Assembly: GCA_943735955.1 (NCBI GenBank)
Contig: OX030957.1
Span: forward strand, 6,193,301-6,257,300
From: Piscicola geometra
Lineage: Eukaryota > Annelida > Clitellata > Hirudinida > Piscicolidae
DNA length: 64,000 nucleotides
Direction: 5' to 3'
The notes under the pieces are model-generated. The model searched no databases. It worked only from the letters and a program-made list of their open reading frames with translations, and was not told the origin of the DNA. This document shows positions 60,490-64,000 of the stretch, in pieces; within the stretch, counting starts at the first letter, position 1; every line of letters starts with the position of its first letter. The position numbers were made by a program, and so were the translations under genes.

Positions 60490-62411
60490 TAGCAACCGCC
60501 ACGAAATTTTTAAAATTTATTAATTTAAAAAATAAAATATTCCTATGATAGATTTTGAAGTGCAGATTTCAAATCAGTTTTCATTTTCCAAATATCTCAA
60601 ATGGTTCAAAAGTTATTCAACTTTTAAACTCCCGAAAAGTGAGCGTTTTGGCGAATTATTTTCAACGCTTAAGCCAAAATAATACATAAGAGTTTGACGG
60701 GACGACGTCGGGACGTTATTTCATTATAACTTTTTTGATGAGTGTCATTTAATGTTGAAACTTGACAAGATCATGTATTTAAAAAAAAGGAAGTAGTATT
60801 TTAACAAAATTAATTCATAATAAAATAAAAGATTTTAAACCGTTTATTTTCCACCAAAATAAATAAATCTTTAAAAGCACATAAACTTTATGTTGGAATA
60901 GAAAACGAAAGTCTACTTTTTTAAATATATATAAAAAATTATATTAACAATAAAAAGCGAAAATGAATAATGTTAAAAGAATGATAATTATTTCAATAAA
61001 ACAACGAAATTTGTATAAACAATAAAAAGTGAGAATGAACAATATTTAATGAATGATAAATATTTAATGAATGATAAATATTTAAATAAAACTAAATTGT
61101 ATTAACAATAAAAAGCGAGAGTGAATAATTCTTCCTTTTTGGATTGAACAGTTAATGGTATTGTTTTTGAACAATTTCCAAATAAAAATGTGTTCAAAGA
61201 CACTTTTGGCACATTTATTATTGAAGATGGAGGACGAAATTCTAAATTCATGAATGATCCTAGTTTTCTCTTTTTTTAAAGATTTATTCTCTTTTTAGCA
61301 ACAATACACACCTTTGAGTATAAAACCAGAGGGTTTATATAAATGAAGTTGTCATTAAGGCATCCCAAAACTTCAGCTAAAGTTTAGGTAGCCTAGCTGC
61401 TTAACTAAGACAATATATATGTTCCTTTTTAAAAAAGTTTTTTAACTCTAGAACTAGGCCATTGCTTATAAAAACAACTTTTTTTCAAACTTTTATTTGT
61501 TATATCAATACATGTGAGACCAAGCTTCTGACAGATTGGGCCAGAAAATTCCATTTGAAGACAACTGTATTTTAAAGTTTAAAAAATTATCATTTGTAAA
61601 GTTGTTACGCTCAAATGGCTTAATTTATTATTATGGACTCTAAGCTATGAATATCATAAGAACCAATAAAATGAATGTAAATAAATCAAACTTAAAAAAA
61701 TAAACCAACCAAGAATAACTATGAATTTTTAAATAATATAGAAATTTAGCATTTAAAGTTTAAACGGCGATAACTATTCAACAGATGATATAAAAGCAAA
61801 AACTTAATTGTGATGCGCTTTACATTTAATAAAATGCTATACGTATGATTTGTATTTTAAAAATCAGAAACGGAGGAGCACTTTTTTTCAATGAAGTTGA
61901 TATCATTTTAAAGATTAGAAAATGTACTTTCAGAATGTATTTGCTAGATTTTAATTATATTATTAAAAGTAGTTTAAAATTCAAAGGGAAAAATTTAAAG
62001 TTTATTTTCTCGTTTAATTATTTGAGAAATAATTTTCTAGCATTCGGTTTGAAGTAGGAAATTCAAATACGATTTTAATGATATATAATTCATTTATATA
62101 CATTATATTTTGGTTTCTGAATTTGAAAAATGAACAAGTAGGTGTCGATTCAAAAAGTCCAGATGCCTCAGCGTAAAGTTGACTTGATATGATATTCAGT
62201 TTTAAATATTGGTTTTTTAAGCTTAGTTAATTAATTTTTACTTTTTATTAAGTTTTTTAAATGAAAAAATGGTTAAACTTTCATTTAATTACAATTTGAT
62301 TTTTATCTAAAAGCTAGAACCTTAAATAAAAGCAATTTATTGTGCTGATTGCACGTATTAACGAAATTCGCCACTTTTAGCTCATTTGCATATCGTTCGT
62401 GGCGGTTGCTA
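60490..62411. mobile_element. Intact non-autonomous hAT-like DNA transposon, 1,922 bp
   Basis: The element begins TAGCAACCGCCACGAA (60,490-60,505) and ends with its exact reverse complement TTCGTGGCGGTTGCTA (62,396-62,411), a perfect 16-bp terminal inverted repeat. It is flanked on both sides by CCTATTAG (60,482-60,489 and 62,412-62,419), a perfect 8-bp target duplication. An 8-bp duplication and a TIR beginning TAG/CAG are hallmarks of the hAT superfamily. No transposase-sized frame exists inside (longest 70 codons, AT-rich), so it must have been moved in trans. It contains a tandem array at 60,940-61,130. Confidence 0.87.
60940..61130. repeat. Tandem repeat inside the hAT-like element, about three units
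   Basis: AACAATAAAAAGCGAAAATG, AACAATAAAAAGTGAGAATG and AACAATAAAAAGCGAGAGTG begin near 60,948, 61,019 and 61,109, each followed by AATAAT and ATGATAA-rich sequence. Confidence 0.8.
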
Positions 62412-63436
62412 CCTATTAGTCATGGGCGGCGGTTCTGGGGAGGTCCTGGGGTCCGGACCCCGCCACTACAATAATTCTCATCATGATTGTGTTATGCTCA
62501 TTTTGTTGTCGTTTTATGCCAGTATTTCTAAATAACCTTTGCTTGTAGGTGTTGTTCTAGCCAAGTAAAAAGATGGCATTAACTAATGAAAAAAAAATTT
62601 TTTTTCATCATACGTGTTTTTACAAGACAATATAATTCAGATTATTTTTGAAGCGGTGTGAATGCGAGTGTGCTTTAAGACCACGTCGAGATTGTTCGAT
62701 CATGATGTTGGGGTATGCATTATGGTATTATTTGTATGTTTGAAATTCCATGATATGCAATTATTATTATTAGTATTATTTGTATCTTACATTTCATGAT
62801 GCAAATATTTTACATGCACACTTTCATCAAACGCTTCCTATTTATAAATGACAGTGTAACGATAATCAAAATAAGAAAACATTTTATTCGACTGGCAGTT
62901 TTTACAATTAGCTTTATATCTTGCAGACTAGAAAGTTTTTTGAGGTATTTTTGTGACTTCAATTTTAATTTGAAGGCTTACATGATTTAATAAGTATAAT
63001 TAATATTTTACATTTTGCCTTCACTCATTAAATTCCTAAAGTCATGTGCCACTACGATTATTTTTGTTAAATCAAATTATTGTTTTAGAAAATATTTCAT
63101 GACTAAAAGCGTTCTACAAGTTTTCACTACGTTCTATATCTATACAGATGAGAGTGACATCAAAACTAAATCTGAGTTATAAAGTTGTTTTAACCTTTTT
63201 AATGAGTTTCAAAACTTAAATGTTTAAAAAAGAATAATAATTATTTTTTATTTTAAAAATGAACTGATTTTTTAATCAAAGACCTAAAACTGAAACTCTA
63301 TTTAATATCGTTCTCATGTTGGTAATCCCATCAACGTGAATCTATAATATATATTATATAGATTCTATATGCAGTTTCAGAAGGTTTGGTTATTAAGTTA
63401 TTCTTATATTTCTCTGTGTTTGTAAGTTTATATAGT
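62412..63436. other. AT-rich spacer upstream of the RBM28-like gene
   Basis: It holds a further copy of the GC-rich dispersed repeat at 62,424-62,463 and the repeat shared with 56.5 kb at about 63,107-63,140. No gene recognised. Confidence 0.45.
62424..62463 (+). repeat. GC-rich dispersed repeat, fourth unit
   Basis: GGGCGGCGGTTCTGGGGAGG then TCCTGGGGTCCGGACCCC matches the inverted units at 36.26-36.42 kb. It directly follows the right target duplication of the hAT-like element but lies outside it. Confidence 0.65.
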
Positions 63437-64000
63437 ATGAAAAAAGAAAAACGCGAAAGTGCTCCAAAGATAGTCTTCGTCAAGAACCTCCCCTATGATG
63501 CCAGCCAGGAAGATCTACAAACCTCCTTTTCACTCTTTGGGGAGATTAAAAGGTGTTTTGTCGTAAAGGATCCAAAACACCAAGGTAAGTTGCATGTCTC
63601 TGTTGAATTGGTGCTTAAAATCCTCATTAAGACATTTATTTATTTATTCTTTAGCTCTAGAAAAGTCTTTATAGCTGACCCAAAAAAGTTTTTTTTTTAA
63701 TTTATAAATATCATGTTTTTTCAGGGAAATGCAAAGGCATTGGATACATAACCTTTGCTACCGAGTAAGTTTCTAAACAATTAGGCCCTAATTATTAGGG
63801 CCTAGTAGACTATTAGGCTCACAAAAAATAATGATATTAATTAATAAATAGCAAATAATAATACCAATAATTGGAAACTATTGTGTGCATAGAAACATGC
63901 CCTAGACATGTATGTGTAAATACTATCACTTTTTCTTCAGAGAGAGCTTGCGTAAGAGTGTGAAGGGGAAGGTGGTGTTGAGAGGAAGGAAGCTCCAATG
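63437..64000 (+). CDS. RBM28: RBM28/Nop4-like RNA-binding protein, N-terminus (cut by window end)
   Basis: RBM28 (yeast Nop4) is a nucleolar protein with several RRMs needed for 60S ribosomal subunit assembly. Exons: 63437-63584, 63725-63764, 63942 to beyond 64,000, all phases matching. The first RRM is visible: RNP2 as IVFVKNLPYDASQEDLQ from residue 11, then FSLFGEIKRCFVVKDPKHQG, RNP1 as KCKGIGYITFATEESLRKSV, and the strand KGKVVLRGRKL. The phrase RCFVVKD...GKCKGIGYITF closely follows human [21 protein letters not shown]. Generic RRM proteins share RNP1/RNP2, so the RBM28 assignment rests on the FVV segment and spacing. MKKEKRESAPK is a short basic leader. An in-frame upstream extension lacks an ATG. 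Confidence 0.75.

Noticed and set aside
60490..62411. Coding gene inside the hAT-like element (70-codon frame at 61,845)
   Set aside because: Short, AT-driven composition with no transposase motif; the element is non-autonomous.

Overview
The window is nuclear DNA of an invertebrate animal. Genes are split by short-to-medium GT-AG introns (one GC-AG), non-coding DNA is AT-rich, and microsatellites are extraordinarily dense ((GT)n, (ATC)n, (GGAT)n, G-rich minisatellites). A POU6-type homeobox gene, an SLC6 transporter and a CACUL1-like gene are animal genes. The CR1/L2-like LINE with a TGATTGAT tail and the hAT-type elements would fit a lophotrochozoan such as an annelid or mollusc, but that is only an impression. 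All gene models below were built by hand: I translated exon by exon, required compatible splice phases, and compared the result with what I know of each family.

Layout. 1-16,186: gene desert with microsatellites, an eroded LINE 3' end (about 8.39-8.53 kb) and a tRNA-like SINE relic (about 9.94 kb). 16,187-26,992 (-): complete insulin-degrading enzyme, 27 coding exons, 962 codons, with nearly every intron full of tandem repeats. 27,642-29,999 (-): CACUL1-like cullin-domain protein, 8 exons. 30,490-32,030 (+): membrane-anchored secretory-pathway cyclophilin, divergent from CACUL1 across about 490 bp. 33,080-34,198 (-): TAF10-like TFIID/SAGA subunit with a one-base phase problem at its last junction. 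34.2-39.6 kb: mostly non-coding, with a 550-bp (GT)n tract, a GC-rich dispersed repeat and a few unassigned exon-like pieces. 39,599-45,309 (+): POU6F/pdm3-type transcription factor. 47,038-54,157 (+): complete 604-residue SLC6 transporter, 15 exons. 54,616-54,804 (-): U2 snRNA. 54.8-58.05 kb: mobile-element graveyard (hAT-like ends, CR1-like reverse transcriptase). 58,376-60,110 (+): SLC46-type transporter with a disrupted C-terminus. 60,490-62,411: non-autonomous hAT-like element with perfect 16-bp inverted ends and perfect 8-bp target duplications. 63,437-64,000 (+): start of an RBM28/Nop4-like nucleolar RNA-binding protein, cut by the window edge.

The genes do not form one pathway. They are housekeeping and neural genes (peptide degradation, cell-cycle regulation, protein folding, transcription initiation, neural transcription control, solute uptake, splicing RNA, ribosome biogenesis) lying next to each other. 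The clearest structural discoveries are the intact hAT-like element, the repeat-saturated introns of the protease gene, the 930-bp-spaced segmental duplication in an SLC6 intron, and unusual residues in the SLC6 and cyclophilin proteins. I found no CRISPR array, bacterial operon, virus or toxin gene.
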